The translations under genes and the position numbers were made by a program. Below the pieces are notes generated by a model. That model did no database searches. It was not told the DNA's origin and worked only from the letters and a program-made list of their open reading frames with translations. From the NCBI GenBank assembly GCA_039819065.1, contig JBCBSS010000023.1:1-63117 (forward strand): 63,117 nucleotides of DNA, in the 5' to 3' direction. Origin of the DNA: JBCBSS01 sp039819065 (GTDB lineage Bacteria > Bacteroidota > Bacteroidia > Cytophagales > Cyclobacteriaceae). Every line of letters begins with the position of its first letter. Position 1 is the stretch's first letter. Below, one piece after another: positions 25,840 through 35,338 of the stretch.

Positions 25840-26754
25840 GTGGAAATCTTAGAAGTAAAAGACATTACAAAGCACTATGCCAACCACACGGCATTGCGTG
25901 GAGTAAGTGTTAGCATTCCCAAGCAGAGCATTTTCGGTTTACTAGGCCCCAATGGAGCAGGTAAAACGACGCTTATACGGATTATTAACCAGATCATAGA
26001 CGCTGACTCCGGAGATATCTTTATCAATGGCGAAAAGCTAAACTCCAGCCATATCATTAAAATAGGGTATTTGCCAGAAGAACGTGGTCTCTACAAGAAG
26101 ATGAAAGTAGGCGAACAACTGGTTTACCTTGGGCAGCTAAGGGGCCTAAGCCAGCGAGAAGCCACCAAAAAAAGTAAGGTCTGGGTTGATAAACTCTCCA
26201 TCAGTGACTGGTGGAATAGGAAGGTAGAAGATTTGTCAAAGGGTATGGCCCAAAAGATACAGTTTATATCTACGGTCATGCACGAACCAGAGATCATTAT
26301 ACTCGATGAACCATTCTCGGGTTTTGACCCCGTCAACGCTAACCTTATCAAAGATGAAATACTGGAACTGAGAGATAACGGAAGTACCATCATCTTCTCC
26401 ACACACCGTATGGAATCAGTCGAGGAATTATGCGATTACATTGCGCTCATTAACAAATCAGAGAAAATTCTCGATGGTTCGAAGAAGGACATCAAAAACT
26501 CCTACCGTTCTAATACTTATACTATAGAGTATAAAGGCGCCTTGCAAGCGGAGAGCGATAGTTTCAAAGTGGTTAAAAGCGAAAATCTTTCAGAGGGTTA
26601 TACGCAATCACTGATTCAGGCCAATAATGGGCAAAGCCCGAACATCTTGATCTCTCAATTGATCAATCAAGTGGAGATCCATTCTTTCACTGAAAAGATA
26701 CCTAACATAAACGAAATTTTCATTGCTAAAGTAGGAGGACAATCCCATGAATAA
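25840..26754 (+). CDS. ABC transporter ATP-binding protein (NatA-type)
   Basis: A 304-residue ATPase subunit. Walker A GPNGAGKTT is at residues 36-44, the Q-loop region GYLPEERGLY follows, the signature is LSKGMAQ, Walker B is IIILDEPFSGFDP, and the H-loop is STHRM. The C-terminal ~80 residues are a divergent regulatory tail typical of NatA/YhaQ proteins. It starts with GTG at 25840 and its 3' end overlaps the permease gene by 8 bp, so the two are translated together. The likely role is export of Na+ or another small solute; the substrate is uncertain. Confidence 0.9.
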   Translation: MEILEVKDITKHYANHTALRGVSVSIPKQSIFGLLGPNGAGKTTLIRIINQIIDADSGDIFINGEKLNSSHIIKIGYLPEERGLYKKMKVGEQLVYLGQLRGLSQREATKKSKVWVDKLSISDWWNRKVEDLSKGMAQKIQFISTVMHEPEIIILDEPFSGFDPVNANLIKDEILELRDNGSTIIFSTHRMESVEELCDYIALINKSEKILDGSKKDIKNSYRSNTYTIEYKGALQAESDSFKVVKSENLSEGYTQSLIQANNGQSPNILISQLINQVEIHSFTEKIPNINEIFIAKVGGQSHE

Positions 26755-28072
26755 GACATTACTAATTATCAAGAGAGAGTTTCTAAGCCGGGTAAGGAAA
26801 AAGGCGTTTCTAATTGCGACTTTGCTTACACCGATTCTGTTCATGTCGATTTTTGCGGTGATCATTTACGTGGCAGTGAACGAGGAAAAAAATGCTAAGC
26901 AAAGAACAATTCAAGTTCTGGATGAGAACGGTTATTTTGACCTGAAGGAGTCTTCCAAATATAAGTTTGTAAAAATTCAGCAGGATTTATCTACAGCCAA
27001 GGATAGCTTTAATGTAAGTGATGACTATGCGTTGCTGCACATACCAAAAATCGATCTTGACGCACCTGATGGTGTTACCATATTCAGTAAGAAAAAACTG
27101 AGTATTGCCTTGAAGGAGGATATTGAAAGAAAGGTCGAGAAGAACTTAAGAGACATTAAGATCAGGCAATCAGGCATTAGTGAAGAAACACTGAAAAAAC
27201 TGGATCCTAAAATATCACTAAACCAAATCAATATGTCTGATACGGGGGAGGAAAAATCCAGTAACGCAGAGATAATTTTCGGTATCGGCTATGCAGCCGG
27301 GTTCTTGATTTACCTCTTTATTTTCATATATGGTGCTCAAGTTATGCAGGGTGTTATTGAAGAAAAGTCGAGTAAAATAGTGGAAGTAATCGTTTCTACA
27401 GTCAAGCCTTTTCAATTGATGCTAGGCAAAGTAGTGGGTGTAGCCAGCGTTGGACTTACACAGTTCCTTATCTGGGTTATCCTATCTGTTACCGTATTCA
27501 CTGTAGGTGCTACTTATTTAGGATTTGATATGGGTGGGGCACAGGCGGTTGAACAAATCGCGCAAAATTCCCCAAACGCTGAGGTGGCCGCAGAATTGGC
27601 AAGCAATTCAAACATTCAGGAAAAGTTTAGTAGCTTTTTCGAAATACCTTTTGCATACATCATCGGATGTTTCATCTTCTACTTTATTGGTGGGTACTTA
27701 CTCTATGGCGCTTTATTCGCTGCTGTGGGGTCTGCAGTAGACACACCTGCCGATGCACAACAGTTCATGATGCCCATTACCATTCCGTTAATCATAGCCA
27801 TCATCGGGCTTACCGCTTTCGTTTTAAGAGATCCTGACAGTAACGCCAGCTTCTGGCTATCAATCATACCATTTACTTCTCCTATTGCTATGATGGGTAG
27901 AATCGCCTTCGAACCACCTATATGGCAGGTTGCTTTATCTATGGCATTGCTGGTTCTTGGGTTTATTTTCACCATTTGGTTCGCTGGTAGAATTTACAGA
28001 GTGGGCATTCTTATGCACGGTACTAAAGTCAATTATAAGGTATTGGCCAAGTGGTTTATGATGAAGAACTAG
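26747..28072 (+). CDS. ABC transporter permease (NatB/YhaP-type)
   Basis: A 441-residue permease of the ABC-2 type. It begins KREFLSRVRKKAFLIATLLTPILF (first helix), has a large extracytoplasmic loop (about 50-180) and then five further helices (about 180-200, 230-250, 300-325, 340-360, 390-415). The EEKSSKIVEVIVSTVKP segment after the first core helix is characteristic of the family. It pairs with the overlapping ATPase gene; the terminator at 28119 ends the transcript. Confidence 0.9.
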   Translation: MNKTLLIIKREFLSRVRKKAFLIATLLTPILFMSIFAVIIYVAVNEEKNAKQRTIQVLDENGYFDLKESSKYKFVKIQQDLSTAKDSFNVSDDYALLHIPKIDLDAPDGVTIFSKKKLSIALKEDIERKVEKNLRDIKIRQSGISEETLKKLDPKISLNQINMSDTGEEKSSNAEIIFGIGYAAGFLIYLFIFIYGAQVMQGVIEEKSSKIVEVIVSTVKPFQLMLGKVVGVASVGLTQFLIWVILSVTVFTVGATYLGFDMGGAQAVEQIAQNSPNAEVAAELASNSNIQEKFSSFFEIPFAYIIGCFIFYFIGGYLLYGALFAAVGSAVDTPADAQQFMMPITIPLIIAIIGLTAFVLRDPDSNASFWLSIIPFTSPIAMMGRIAFEPPIWQVALSMALLVLGFIFTIWFAGRIYRVGILMHGTKVNYKVLAKWFMMKN

Positions 28073-28118
28073 TATTTTGAAACATTGAGTTAGAGTTCCA
28101 AGTTACAACTCAACATTA

Positions 28119-28151
28119 AGCCTGGCAGCCTTTCGCTGTCTGGCTTTTTTT
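28119..28151 (+). terminator. Intrinsic terminator of the NatAB-type operon
   Basis: AGCCTGGCAGC (28119-28129) and GCTGTCTGGCT pair with one mismatch and one wobble around CTTTC, followed by seven T. Confidence 0.8.
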
Positions 28152-28198
28152 GTATTTTCAGGCGAATAGAAATATGAATAGCGATAGAAAACGGTTAA

Positions 28199-29419
28199 AT
28201 GGCTAATTCGGGCAAGGGCAGCAGTATACTAGATATCTACCAAAACAAATCTAAACTTAAGTGGATCGTGTTGGCTATGTCGACCATCATAAGTGTGGGG
28301 TCTATCTATTACACCAACTATCTGGTGGATAAGCTAAAACAAAGAGAAAGTAAGCTGATTGAACTGTTCGCCAGAACACTTGAATATACCATAGAAGACG
28401 AGTTGAGTGTCAACCTACTCTTCATTACCAGGGAAATCCTGATACCGAATAATGAAATCCCGGTTATTTTGACCAATGCCAATGACAGCATCATTAGTTG
28501 GCGTAACATTCGTGGGTTGAAGGATTCATACAGCGAACCCAAAAGAAGAGGTATTCTCAAATCGGAACTGGAGCTCATGAAGGAAACATACGACCCCATT
28601 GTCATCACTGACAAGGATGAAAACGGAGAGGTTTTCAGCTTTCAGTTGGTTTACTACCGCAATTCATTTTTATTGACCCAGCTCACCTACTACCCCTATA
28701 TCCAGCTTTCAGTAATCGCCATATTTGGCTTCATCGCTTACTTGGCGTTTAACTACTCTAAAACTGCAGAACAAAACCGTGTTTGGGTAGGACTAGCCAA
28801 GGAAACCGCGCATCAATTAGGCACACCCCTGTCATCATTGATGGCATGGCTCGAATACCTCAAGGAAGAACCCAGCCTAAAAGAAAAAGGCATCACGGAA
28901 GAATTGGACAAGGATATCCAAAAGCTAAAAATGATAACTGAACGTTTTTCCAATATCGGTTCTACTCCTGCCTTAAAAGACGAAAATGTTCATGACATCA
29001 TTTCTAACATCATTAATTATCTCAAACCACGTCTTTCCTCTAAAGTCAGTTTTAATATTAACAGTTTGTCTCCGGGTATTACAGCAAAGATAAATGCACC
29101 GCTTTTTGAATGGGTTATCGAAAACCTGTGTAAGAATGCTGTAGATGCCATGAGTGGTGCAGGTTCTATCTCCATCAGAATATTGAGAGGCAGTGACAAT
29201 CGTGTCATTGTGGATATTACCGATACAGGTAAAGGCATACCAAAATCCAAAATTAAGCAAGTGTTTAACCCTGGCTTTACTACCAAGAAAGGGGGCTGGG
29301 GGTTAGGTTTGACTTTGGTAAAAAGAATCATCGAAATCTACCACGAGGGAAAGATTTTTGTCCGATCGTCGGAAGAGAATCAGGGGACTACTTTCCGAAT
29401 TATTTTGAGTGTTGGTTAA
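28199..29419 (+). CDS. Orphan sensor histidine kinase
   Basis: A 406-residue histidine kinase: helix 1 (about 22-40), an extracytoplasmic segment of ~125 residues, helix 2 (about 165-185), then AKETAHQLGTPLSSL, an H-box variant with His205. The HATPase domain has ENLCKNAVDAM (N box), DTGKGIP (G1) and GGWGLGLTLV (G2). The H-box with HQLGTP in place of HELRTP is the form seen in the HisKA_7/NtrB-like kinases. No response regulator is adjacent, so its partner is unknown. It is bounded by terminator 28119 and the atpD promoter. Confidence 0.88.
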   Translation: MANSGKGSSILDIYQNKSKLKWIVLAMSTIISVGSIYYTNYLVDKLKQRESKLIELFARTLEYTIEDELSVNLLFITREILIPNNEIPVILTNANDSIISWRNIRGLKDSYSEPKRRGILKSELELMKETYDPIVITDKDENGEVFSFQLVYYRNSFLLTQLTYYPYIQLSVIAIFGFIAYLAFNYSKTAEQNRVWVGLAKETAHQLGTPLSSLMAWLEYLKEEPSLKEKGITEELDKDIQKLKMITERFSNIGSTPALKDENVHDIISNIINYLKPRLSSKVSFNINSLSPGITAKINAPLFEWVIENLCKNAVDAMSGAGSISIRILRGSDNRVIVDITDTGKGIPKSKIKQVFNPGFTTKKGGWGLGLTLVKRIIEIYHEGKIFVRSSEENQGTTFRIILSVG

Positions 29420-29442
29420 CGCCATTTTTTACTTTTACCACC

Positions 29443-29473
29443 TTTGCTTTAAAGAATATAAGCTTTAGCTTTG
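29443..29473 (+). promoter_or_regulatory. Predicted promoter of atpDC
   Basis: TTTG (29443-29446), a 19-bp spacer and TAGCTTTG (29466-29473) match the Bacteroidetes promoter consensus exactly. Transcription is expected near 29480, about 40 nt before the ATG at 29519. Confidence 0.65.
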
Positions 29474-29518
29474 CAAGTCGAAAATTTGAGGCTAATACAT
29501 ATTACTAAACTATAACAA

Positions 29519-31024
29519 ATGGCAAATATTGGTAAAATCACCCAGGTAATCGGACCCGTCGTTGACATTAGCTTTGAAGGAGAAGGTGCCAAATTACCTA
29601 ACATTCTTGACGCTCTTGAAGTAACCAAAGAAAACGGACAAAAAGTAGTGCTGGAATGTCAGCAACACCTTGGAGAGGACAGAGTGCGTACTATAGCAAT
29701 GGATAGTTCAGAAGGTCTGGTAAGAGGTATGGAAGTTACAGACACGGGATCACCAATCGAAATGCCAATCGGTGAAGATATCAAAGGCCGCCTTTTTAAC
29801 GTAGTTGGAGAAGCTATTGACGGTATCGACCAACCTACAGGTAAAGAAGGTCTACCCATCCACAGACCTGCTCCAAAATACGAAGATTTATCAACATCAA
29901 CTGAAGTTCTATATACTGGTATCAAAGTAATCGACCTTTTAGAGCCTTATGTAAAAGGTGGTAAAATTGGTCTATTCGGTGGTGCCGGCGTTGGTAAAAC
30001 AGTACTTATCCAGGAGTTGATCAACAACATTGCGAAAGCTTATTCAGGTCTGTCTGTATTTGCCGGTGTTGGTGAAAGAACACGTGAAGGAAATGACCTC
30101 CTACGTGAGATGATCGAATCAGGTATCATCAACTACGGTGATGACTTCATGCACTCTATGGAAGAAGGTGGCTGGGACTTAACTAAAGTTGATCAGGAAA
30201 AACTGAAAGAATCCAAAGCGACATTCGTATTCGGACAGATGAACGAGCCTCCGGGAGCGAGAGCCAGAGTAGCCCTTTCAGGATTGACTATTGCAGAGTA
30301 CTTTAGAGATGGAGATGGTCAAGGCCAAGGCCGTGATATCCTCTTCTTTATCGATAATATATTCAGATTTACACAAGCAGGTTCTGAAGTATCCGCCCTT
30401 CTTGGACGTATGCCTTCAGCGGTAGGTTATCAGCCTACACTAGCTACAGAGATGGGTGCCATGCAAGAAAGAATTACCTCAACCAAAAGAGGTTCAATTA
30501 CTTCTGTACAGGCGGTTTATGTACCTGCGGATGACTTGACTGACCCTGCGCCAGCAACGACGTTCTCTCACCTTGATGCGACTACGGTACTTTCAAGAAA
30601 GATTTCCGAGCTTGGTATTTATCCTGCTGTGGATCCTCTTGACTCTACATCAAGAATTTTGAATGCAGAAACACTAGGTGATGAGCACTATGATTGTGCA
30701 CAGCGTGTCAAAGAGATTCTTCAGCGCTATAAGGAGCTTCAGGATATCATCGCTATCCTTGGTATGGACGAACTTTCTGAAGAAGACAAGCAGACTGTAT
30801 ACCGTGCAAGAAGGGTACAGAGGTTCTTATCACAACCTTTCCACGTAGCAGAGCAGTTTACTGGTATCCCAGGTGTATTGGTTGATATCAAAGACACGAT
30901 CAAAGGCTTTAACATGATCATGGATGGTGAGTACGATCACCTTCCAGAAGGGGCATTCAACCTTGTTGGAGGTATCGAGCAAGCGGTTGAAAAAGGTGAG
31001 AAAATGCTCGCTGACGCTAAGTAA
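29519..31024 (+). CDS. atpD: ATP synthase F1 beta subunit
   Basis: A 501-residue catalytic F1 subunit. It has the P-loop GGAGVGKT, the GERTREGNDL loop with the catalytic Glu, and the ALSGLTIAEYFRD segment. It is separated from the other F1Fo genes except atpC, the usual Bacteroidetes arrangement. Codon use looks more biased toward preferred codons than its neighbours, in keeping with high expression. It is transcribed with atpC from the promoter at 29443. Confidence 0.98.
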   Translation: MANIGKITQVIGPVVDISFEGEGAKLPNILDALEVTKENGQKVVLECQQHLGEDRVRTIAMDSSEGLVRGMEVTDTGSPIEMPIGEDIKGRLFNVVGEAIDGIDQPTGKEGLPIHRPAPKYEDLSTSTEVLYTGIKVIDLLEPYVKGGKIGLFGGAGVGKTVLIQELINNIAKAYSGLSVFAGVGERTREGNDLLREMIESGIINYGDDFMHSMEEGGWDLTKVDQEKLKESKATFVFGQMNEPPGARARVALSGLTIAEYFRDGDGQGQGRDILFFIDNIFRFTQAGSEVSALLGRMPSAVGYQPTLATEMGAMQERITSTKRGSITSVQAVYVPADDLTDPAPATTFSHLDATTVLSRKISELGIYPAVDPLDSTSRILNAETLGDEHYDCAQRVKEILQRYKELQDIIAILGMDELSEEDKQTVYRARRVQRFLSQPFHVAEQFTGIPGVLVDIKDTIKGFNMIMDGEYDHLPEGAFNLVGGIEQAVEKGEKMLADAK

Positions 31025-31049
31025 GGTCTAATAACTTATACGAAACAAT

Positions 31050-31298
31050 ATGTTCTTAGAGATAATAACACCAGATAAAAAGGTTTTCGAAGGAGAAGTG
31101 AATATCGTTACTTTCCCGGGAACTGATGGTTCTTTTCAGGTAATGAATGATCACGCTCCGATGATCAGCTCTCTGGCAACCGGCAAGGTTGAGTACAAGG
31201 GAAAAGACACCGAAGAAATTGTGGAAATATCAGGAGGGGTGGTTGAGGTTCTTAACAACAGAGTGATCTTACTGGCTGATGGCCTGGTGAATAACTAA
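31050..31298 (+). CDS. atpC: ATP synthase F1 epsilon subunit (short form)
   Basis: An 82-residue epsilon subunit consisting only of the N-terminal beta-sandwich (EIITPDKKVFEGEVNIVTFPGTDGSFQVMNDHAP). The C-terminal helical hairpin that inhibits ATP hydrolysis in E. coli (total ~138 residues) is absent, as in other Bacteroidetes. It follows atpD by 25 bp and is closed by a strong bidirectional terminator. Confidence 0.95.
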   Translation: MFLEIITPDKKVFEGEVNIVTFPGTDGSFQVMNDHAPMISSLATGKVEYKGKDTEEIVEISGGVVEVLNNRVILLADGLVNN

Positions 31299-31320
31299 GA
31301 AGAAATTACCTTCCTAAAAG

Positions 31321-31356
31321 AAAAGGCTTCCGAAATCGGAAGCCTTTTCTTTTTTG
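31321..31356. terminator. Bidirectional terminator between atpC and the lipoprotein gene
   Basis: A perfect 12-bp stem AAAAGGCTTCCG / CGGAAGCCTTTT with loop AAAT, followed by CTTTTTT. Its A/T-rich flanks let it serve both the plus-strand atpDC and the minus-strand gene ending at 31383. Confidence 0.9.
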
Positions 31357-31382
31357 TATATCTATGAATTAACAATTCCAGT

Positions 31383-31976
31383 CTAAAGCACGTCGATTAG
31401 TATGAAAACTATACCGGCTAATAGGAGAACGGTACCAAAGAAAACAAGGACATCGACACCGAAAGAAAGTATCAAAAGGAGTATACCAACCCCACCTAAG
31501 ATCACACCGGTACGCAGATAACCTGTAAGCTCAAGCGAAGACTTTTTTGCCAATTGTTCATTACCCATCTTTTTAGCTTTGGCAAACGTCTTGATTGATT
31601 GCTTAAAGTCTTTTCTAATCTGCTTCTTTTCTTGCTTTGTATATTCTTTTCTTGATTTTACCGCAATGCCATTTGGTAAGATTTGCTCTTCAGCTACTTC
31701 TATATCACCTTGAATTGGCGTGTCTAATGATTCCAGTTGGTTTTCAAATTGATCAATTTCCACCAACTCTTGCTCATCCTCAGTATATGTTTCGTAAATA
31801 GTTTCTTCTTCCACCTCAAAGTTTTCTTCCTCTTCTTCAACTACATTTTGTTCTTCTTGTGGTTTGTGGTATTGGTACGTACTGAAAGTGTAATAATGCT
31901 TTTTCTGAGTAGTACAGGAAAAAATGGTGGTCATGATCATGGCCACTGCGAACAGGGTAAAAATGCGGTGTTTCAT
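31383..31976 (-). CDS. Acidic lipoprotein with C-terminal membrane segments
   Basis: A 197-residue protein with a lipoprotein signal (IFSC; Cys21). A very acidic, low-complexity segment (EEEEENFEVEEETIYE and following, about 43-90) leads to a basic Lys-rich helix (about 110-140). Two hydrophobic helices (about 155-172 and 177-195) end the protein. No family recognised. It is the last gene of the minus-strand prfC operon (11-bp gap to the gene above it) and shares a terminator with atpC. Confidence 0.6.
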   Translation of the reverse strand: MKHRIFTLFAVAMIMTTIFSCTTQKKHYYTFSTYQYHKPQEEQNVVEEEEENFEVEEETIYETYTEDEQELVEIDQFENQLESLDTPIQGDIEVAEEQILPNGIAVKSRKEYTKQEKKQIRKDFKQSIKTFAKAKKMGNEQLAKKSSLELTGYLRTGVILGGVGILLLILSFGVDVLVFFGTVLLLAGIVFILIDVL

Positions 31977-31987
31977 GTTTGGCTGTT

Positions 31988-32299
31988 TTATCGTTTAAAA
32001 ATGTTTTTTATGCGTGAAAAGGTTCTTTTCTCAAATTCCCAAAAGAATTTAAACTGACCAAATATAAACCCATAAAATAGAAGAATGATATTATAAATCG
32101 GTAGAATCAGGATATAGTAGATGACAGAGACAAGGGTACCATTGCTGCCATTTGCAAACATGGCAAGAACAGGTCTTTTGAGGTATAAAACAGAAAATCC
32201 TGTACAGGCGAAAACGATCAAAATGATAATGACTTGCCAAGCACTTTTCAGTTGCCAACGTTCTTTCAACTTTTGTACCCAGCCGCTTTTTTCACTCAT
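31988..32299 (-). CDS. DUF6787-like membrane protein
   Basis: A 103-residue protein with two membrane helices (about 21-40 and 60-85). The sequence landmarks WQVIIILIVFACTGFSVL, LKRPVLAMF, YYILILPIYNIILLFYGFIFGQFKFFWEFEK match a small Bacteroidetes family (DUF6787 from memory, not checked). It lies 8 bp after the pseudouridine synthase gene and is part of the prfC operon. Function unknown. Confidence 0.7.
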   Translation of the reverse strand: MSEKSGWVQKLKERWQLKSAWQVIIILIVFACTGFSVLYLKRPVLAMFANGSNGTLVSVIYYILILPIYNIILLFYGFIFGQFKFFWEFEKRTFSRIKNIFKR

Positions 32300-32307
32300 G
32301 ATAAAGC

Positions 32308-32994
32308 TTAATCCAAGTCTTTGAAATTTCTCCAGAAATCGTCTTCCGGTAAATCAGCGACCAAAGTCATGTTTTCTTTCTTCGTAGGATGCTCAAATGC
32401 AATCGCTCTGGAATGAAGATATATACTACCGTCTTTGTTTCTCTTCTGAAATCCGTATTTGACATCTCCCTTTATAGGACACCCTATTCTGGCCAATTGG
32501 GTTCTAATCTGATGTGGCCTACCCGTGATAGGTGTGATCTCAAGTAAGTAAGAGTCTCCTATTCTTCCTAGCAGTCGATAATCAAGTTCTGCCCTCTTGG
32601 ATCCTCTCACCTCCTTATTATGTGCACTGGTTCTGTTCTTGGCAGTATCCTTGACCAACCAGTGGACTAGCTTACCTTCATTCTCAGGAGGATTTTTCTC
32701 TACTAATGCCCAATATGTTTTCTTGACCGCTCTATTTTGAAACTGTCTATTAAGGCGTTCCAATGCCTTAGAAGTTCTGGCAAAGACTATTGCTCCACTG
32801 ACGGGGCGATCCAATCGATGCACCACGCCAAGGAATACATCTCCAGGCTTATTATATTTTTGCTTGATATAAAGCTTGCAAACATCGGCCAATGTTTCAT
32901 CACCTGTACTATCACCCTGCACCAATATACCTGGAATCTTATTGACCACAAGTAAATGATTATCTTCGTAGAGGACTCCTTTTAGCTTTACCAT
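32308..32994 (-). CDS. RluA-family pseudouridine synthase
   Basis: A 228-residue RNA pseudouridine synthase. The catalytic Asp is in VVHRLDRPVSG (RluA signature HRLD). The GRPHQIRTQLARIGCPIKGD motif forms part of the RNA site. There is no S4 domain at the N-terminus, so it resembles the RluA/TruC minimal type acting on 23S rRNA or tRNA. The exact uridine cannot be told. It follows prfC by 3 bp in the same operon. Confidence 0.92.
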   Translation of the reverse strand: MVKLKGVLYEDNHLLVVNKIPGILVQGDSTGDETLADVCKLYIKQKYNKPGDVFLGVVHRLDRPVSGAIVFARTSKALERLNRQFQNRAVKKTYWALVEKNPPENEGKLVHWLVKDTAKNRTSAHNKEVRGSKRAELDYRLLGRIGDSYLLEITPITGRPHQIRTQLARIGCPIKGDVKYGFQKRNKDGSIYLHSRAIAFEHPTKKENMTLVADLPEDDFWRNFKDLD

Positions 32995-32997
32995 GGC

Positions 32998-34575
32998 TTA
33001 AAACTCTGAGGTGAAATGGAACTCAACTTCGGGGAAGTTTTCCTGCACCATGCTTAACCATGACCTGGATTCCGCCATAAAGACTCGTTTTCCGTCCTTA
33101 TCAACAGCAATGTGTCTTTGCTTGGATTTTACGAATTCTTCTAGCTTACTATCATCTCCCCCGCTGATCCAGCAGGCTTTGTATAAGTTGATGGGCACGA
33201 ACTCACAGGTCGCTCCATATTCGTTCTTCAACCTGTGCTGCAATACTTCAAACTGCAGTGCGCCAACCGTTCCAACCACTTTCCTATTGCCCAATTCGAA
33301 TGAGAACATCTGTGCCAGTCCTTCTTCCATAAGCTGTTGAAGGCCTTTTTCCAACTGCTTGGATTTCATAGCGTCTTTGTTGATTACCTCTTTGAATATT
33401 TCTGGAGAGAAGCTCGGTATGCCTTTATAAAGCCCTTTTTCACCTTCAGATAGCGTATCTCCAATTTTCAGGTTTCCGGTATCATACAGCCCAACGATAT
33501 CTCCAGGCCAAGCTTCATCAATGGTCTCCTTATCTTGCGCCATAAACGCTGTTGCATTCGAGAATCTGAAGTTCTTGGCTAAGCGAACATGGTGATAGTT
33601 TCTACCTCTCTCAAATCTGCCTGAGCATACCCGTACGAACGCTATTCTGTTCCGGTGCTTGGGATCCATATTGGCATGTATTTTAAACACAAACCCTGAA
33701 AACTTTTTTTCATCGGGTTTGATTTCGCGCACTTCTGTTTCTCTTGATTTTGGTGTGGGTGCAATGTTGATAAAACAATCCAGCATTTCTTTTACACCAA
33801 AATTGTTGACCGCGCTACCGAAAAACACAGGTGCTACATTCCCTCTTTTGTATTCTTCCATATCGAACTCAGGGTATACACCATCTACCAGTTCTACTTC
33901 TTCTCGAAGTTCGTTAGCAGCACTCTCCCCTACTTTTTCCTCCAGAATTTTGTCGTCAATATCGGCTATCTGAAAACCTTCCTGAACCTTTTGCTTACTA
34001 GGCTCGAAGAGGTGCAAACTCTTGGTATAGAGACTGTAAACACCTTTAAAGGATTTACCCATACCAATGGGCCATGTGAGTGGCCTCACTTTGATATTCA
34101 ATTTCGCTTCTACCTCGTCCAGCAATTCATATGGGTCTCTACCTTCTCTGTCAAGTTTATTAATGAAGCAGATTACGGGAGTGTCTCTCATTCTACAGAC
34201 TTCCATGAGCTTTTCTGTCTGTATCTCAACTCCTTTGACACAATCAATAACCATAACGACGCTATCAACAGCTGTCAGCGTTCTATATGTATCTTCTGCA
34301 AAGTCCTGGTGACCAGGAGTATCCAGAAGGTTGATTTTCATACCTTCATAATTGAACCCCATCACCGATGTAGCCACGGAGATTCCTCTTTGTTTCTCAA
34401 TTTCCATCCAGTCAGATCTTGCGTGATCCTTGATCTTATTGGATTTAACAGCACCGGCTGTTTGTATGGCACCTCCAAACAGCAAAAGTTTTTCTGTCAG
34501 GGTAGTTTTTCCCGCATCCGGGTGACTTATGATGCCAAAAGTTTTCCTCTTGGCTATTTCTTCAACTATACTCAT
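32998..34575 (-). CDS. prfC: Peptide chain release factor 3
   Basis: A 525-residue translational GTPase that recycles RF1/RF2 after peptide release. The G domain shows SHPDAGKTT (G1), RGISVATSV (G2), DTPGHQDF (G3) and NKLDREG (G4); later domains are intact. I start at the ATG at 34575; a TTG one codon upstream also fits. It heads an operon with the pseudouridine synthase, DUF6787-like and lipoprotein genes (gaps 3, 8, 11 bp). A -7-like TAATTTTG lies at 34603-34596 (minus) without a good -33 element. Confidence 0.96.
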   Translation of the reverse strand: MSIVEEIAKRKTFGIISHPDAGKTTLTEKLLLFGGAIQTAGAVKSNKIKDHARSDWMEIEKQRGISVATSVMGFNYEGMKINLLDTPGHQDFAEDTYRTLTAVDSVVMVIDCVKGVEIQTEKLMEVCRMRDTPVICFINKLDREGRDPYELLDEVEAKLNIKVRPLTWPIGMGKSFKGVYSLYTKSLHLFEPSKQKVQEGFQIADIDDKILEEKVGESAANELREEVELVDGVYPEFDMEEYKRGNVAPVFFGSAVNNFGVKEMLDCFINIAPTPKSRETEVREIKPDEKKFSGFVFKIHANMDPKHRNRIAFVRVCSGRFERGRNYHHVRLAKNFRFSNATAFMAQDKETIDEAWPGDIVGLYDTGNLKIGDTLSEGEKGLYKGIPSFSPEIFKEVINKDAMKSKQLEKGLQQLMEEGLAQMFSFELGNRKVVGTVGALQFEVLQHRLKNEYGATCEFVPINLYKACWISGGDDSKLEEFVKSKQRHIAVDKDGKRVFMAESRSWLSMVQENFPEVEFHFTSEF

Positions 34576-34707
34576 CAATTATTTCTCTAAAAACTCAAAA
34601 TTATGGAAGTATTATGTTATACCCATGACTATTTACCTCGTATACTAATATTAGCTTCAATTAAGAACCCATCTTATATGATTTACTAATACAGACACTT
34701 AATCACT

Positions 34708-35313
34708 ATGAACTCCAGAACCATTGTTATTGGCCTAACACTTTTTTGCCTTTTCTGCAGTCAGCGCACCTTAGCGCAGCAATCTTACTTCGGTATAAAG
34801 TTCGGGCCTAACGTAACTAACCAGGAGTTTCTGTCAACTAGTAATATGTCATACATGCCTGAGAATAAAATAAGACCTCATATTGGTTTGCTATATAGCA
34901 AAAGGATCATAAGAGACCTTTCCATCCAACCTGAGGTGCTATTATCCTCACAAGGGCACGGAACAGCACCATTCTCATCCATACCGCGTGGAGGCCTGAA
35001 GTTCTATTACTTGAACATCCCCTTAATGGTAAAGTATCACCTGTCAAGTTCATTGAATTTGCACCTCGGTCCTCAACTTGGTTTTCTGCTTGGCGGTGAC
35101 AAATTAGAAGGTATGACGGTAACTAAAATATCCAAGCTGCACGATGTAAGCTGGGGATTTGGGTTTGAAAAGTTCGTCAGCGATAACGTAGCCCTCGGTG
35201 TCAGGCTCAATACGGGTATTACCAATATTTTCAATGGGCAGAGTGAACGAATCGTCAGAAAAGAGAATCGAGTAATACAATTCTCTGTCATAATCTCACC
35301 TTACAAACAATAG
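34708..35313 (+). CDS. PorT-like outer-membrane beta-barrel protein
   Basis: A 201-residue protein with a signal peptide (cleavage near TLAQ, about residue 23). The mature chain has the alternating aromatic/Gly strand pattern of the outer-membrane beta-barrel family PF13568: FGIKFGPNVTNQ, SIQPEVLLSSQG, YYLNIPLMVKYHLSSSLNLHLGPQLGFLL. The length suits an eight-stranded barrel. The name PorT is a family label here; the true T9SS component PorT cannot be claimed from this alone. It is transcribed away from prfC and lies before dnaK. Confidence 0.8.
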   Translation: MNSRTIVIGLTLFCLFCSQRTLAQQSYFGIKFGPNVTNQEFLSTSNMSYMPENKIRPHIGLLYSKRIIRDLSIQPEVLLSSQGHGTAPFSSIPRGGLKFYYLNIPLMVKYHLSSSLNLHLGPQLGFLLGGDKLEGMTVTKISKLHDVSWGFGFEKFVSDNVALGVRLNTGITNIFNGQSERIVRKENRVIQFSVIISPYKQ

Positions 35314-35338
35314 TACGCCTATCGGGTTATTACACCTC

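Noticed and set aside
33991..34590. 199-residue plus-strand frame opposite prfC.
   Set aside because: Shadow of prfC; Cys/Phe/His-rich translation with no domain pattern.
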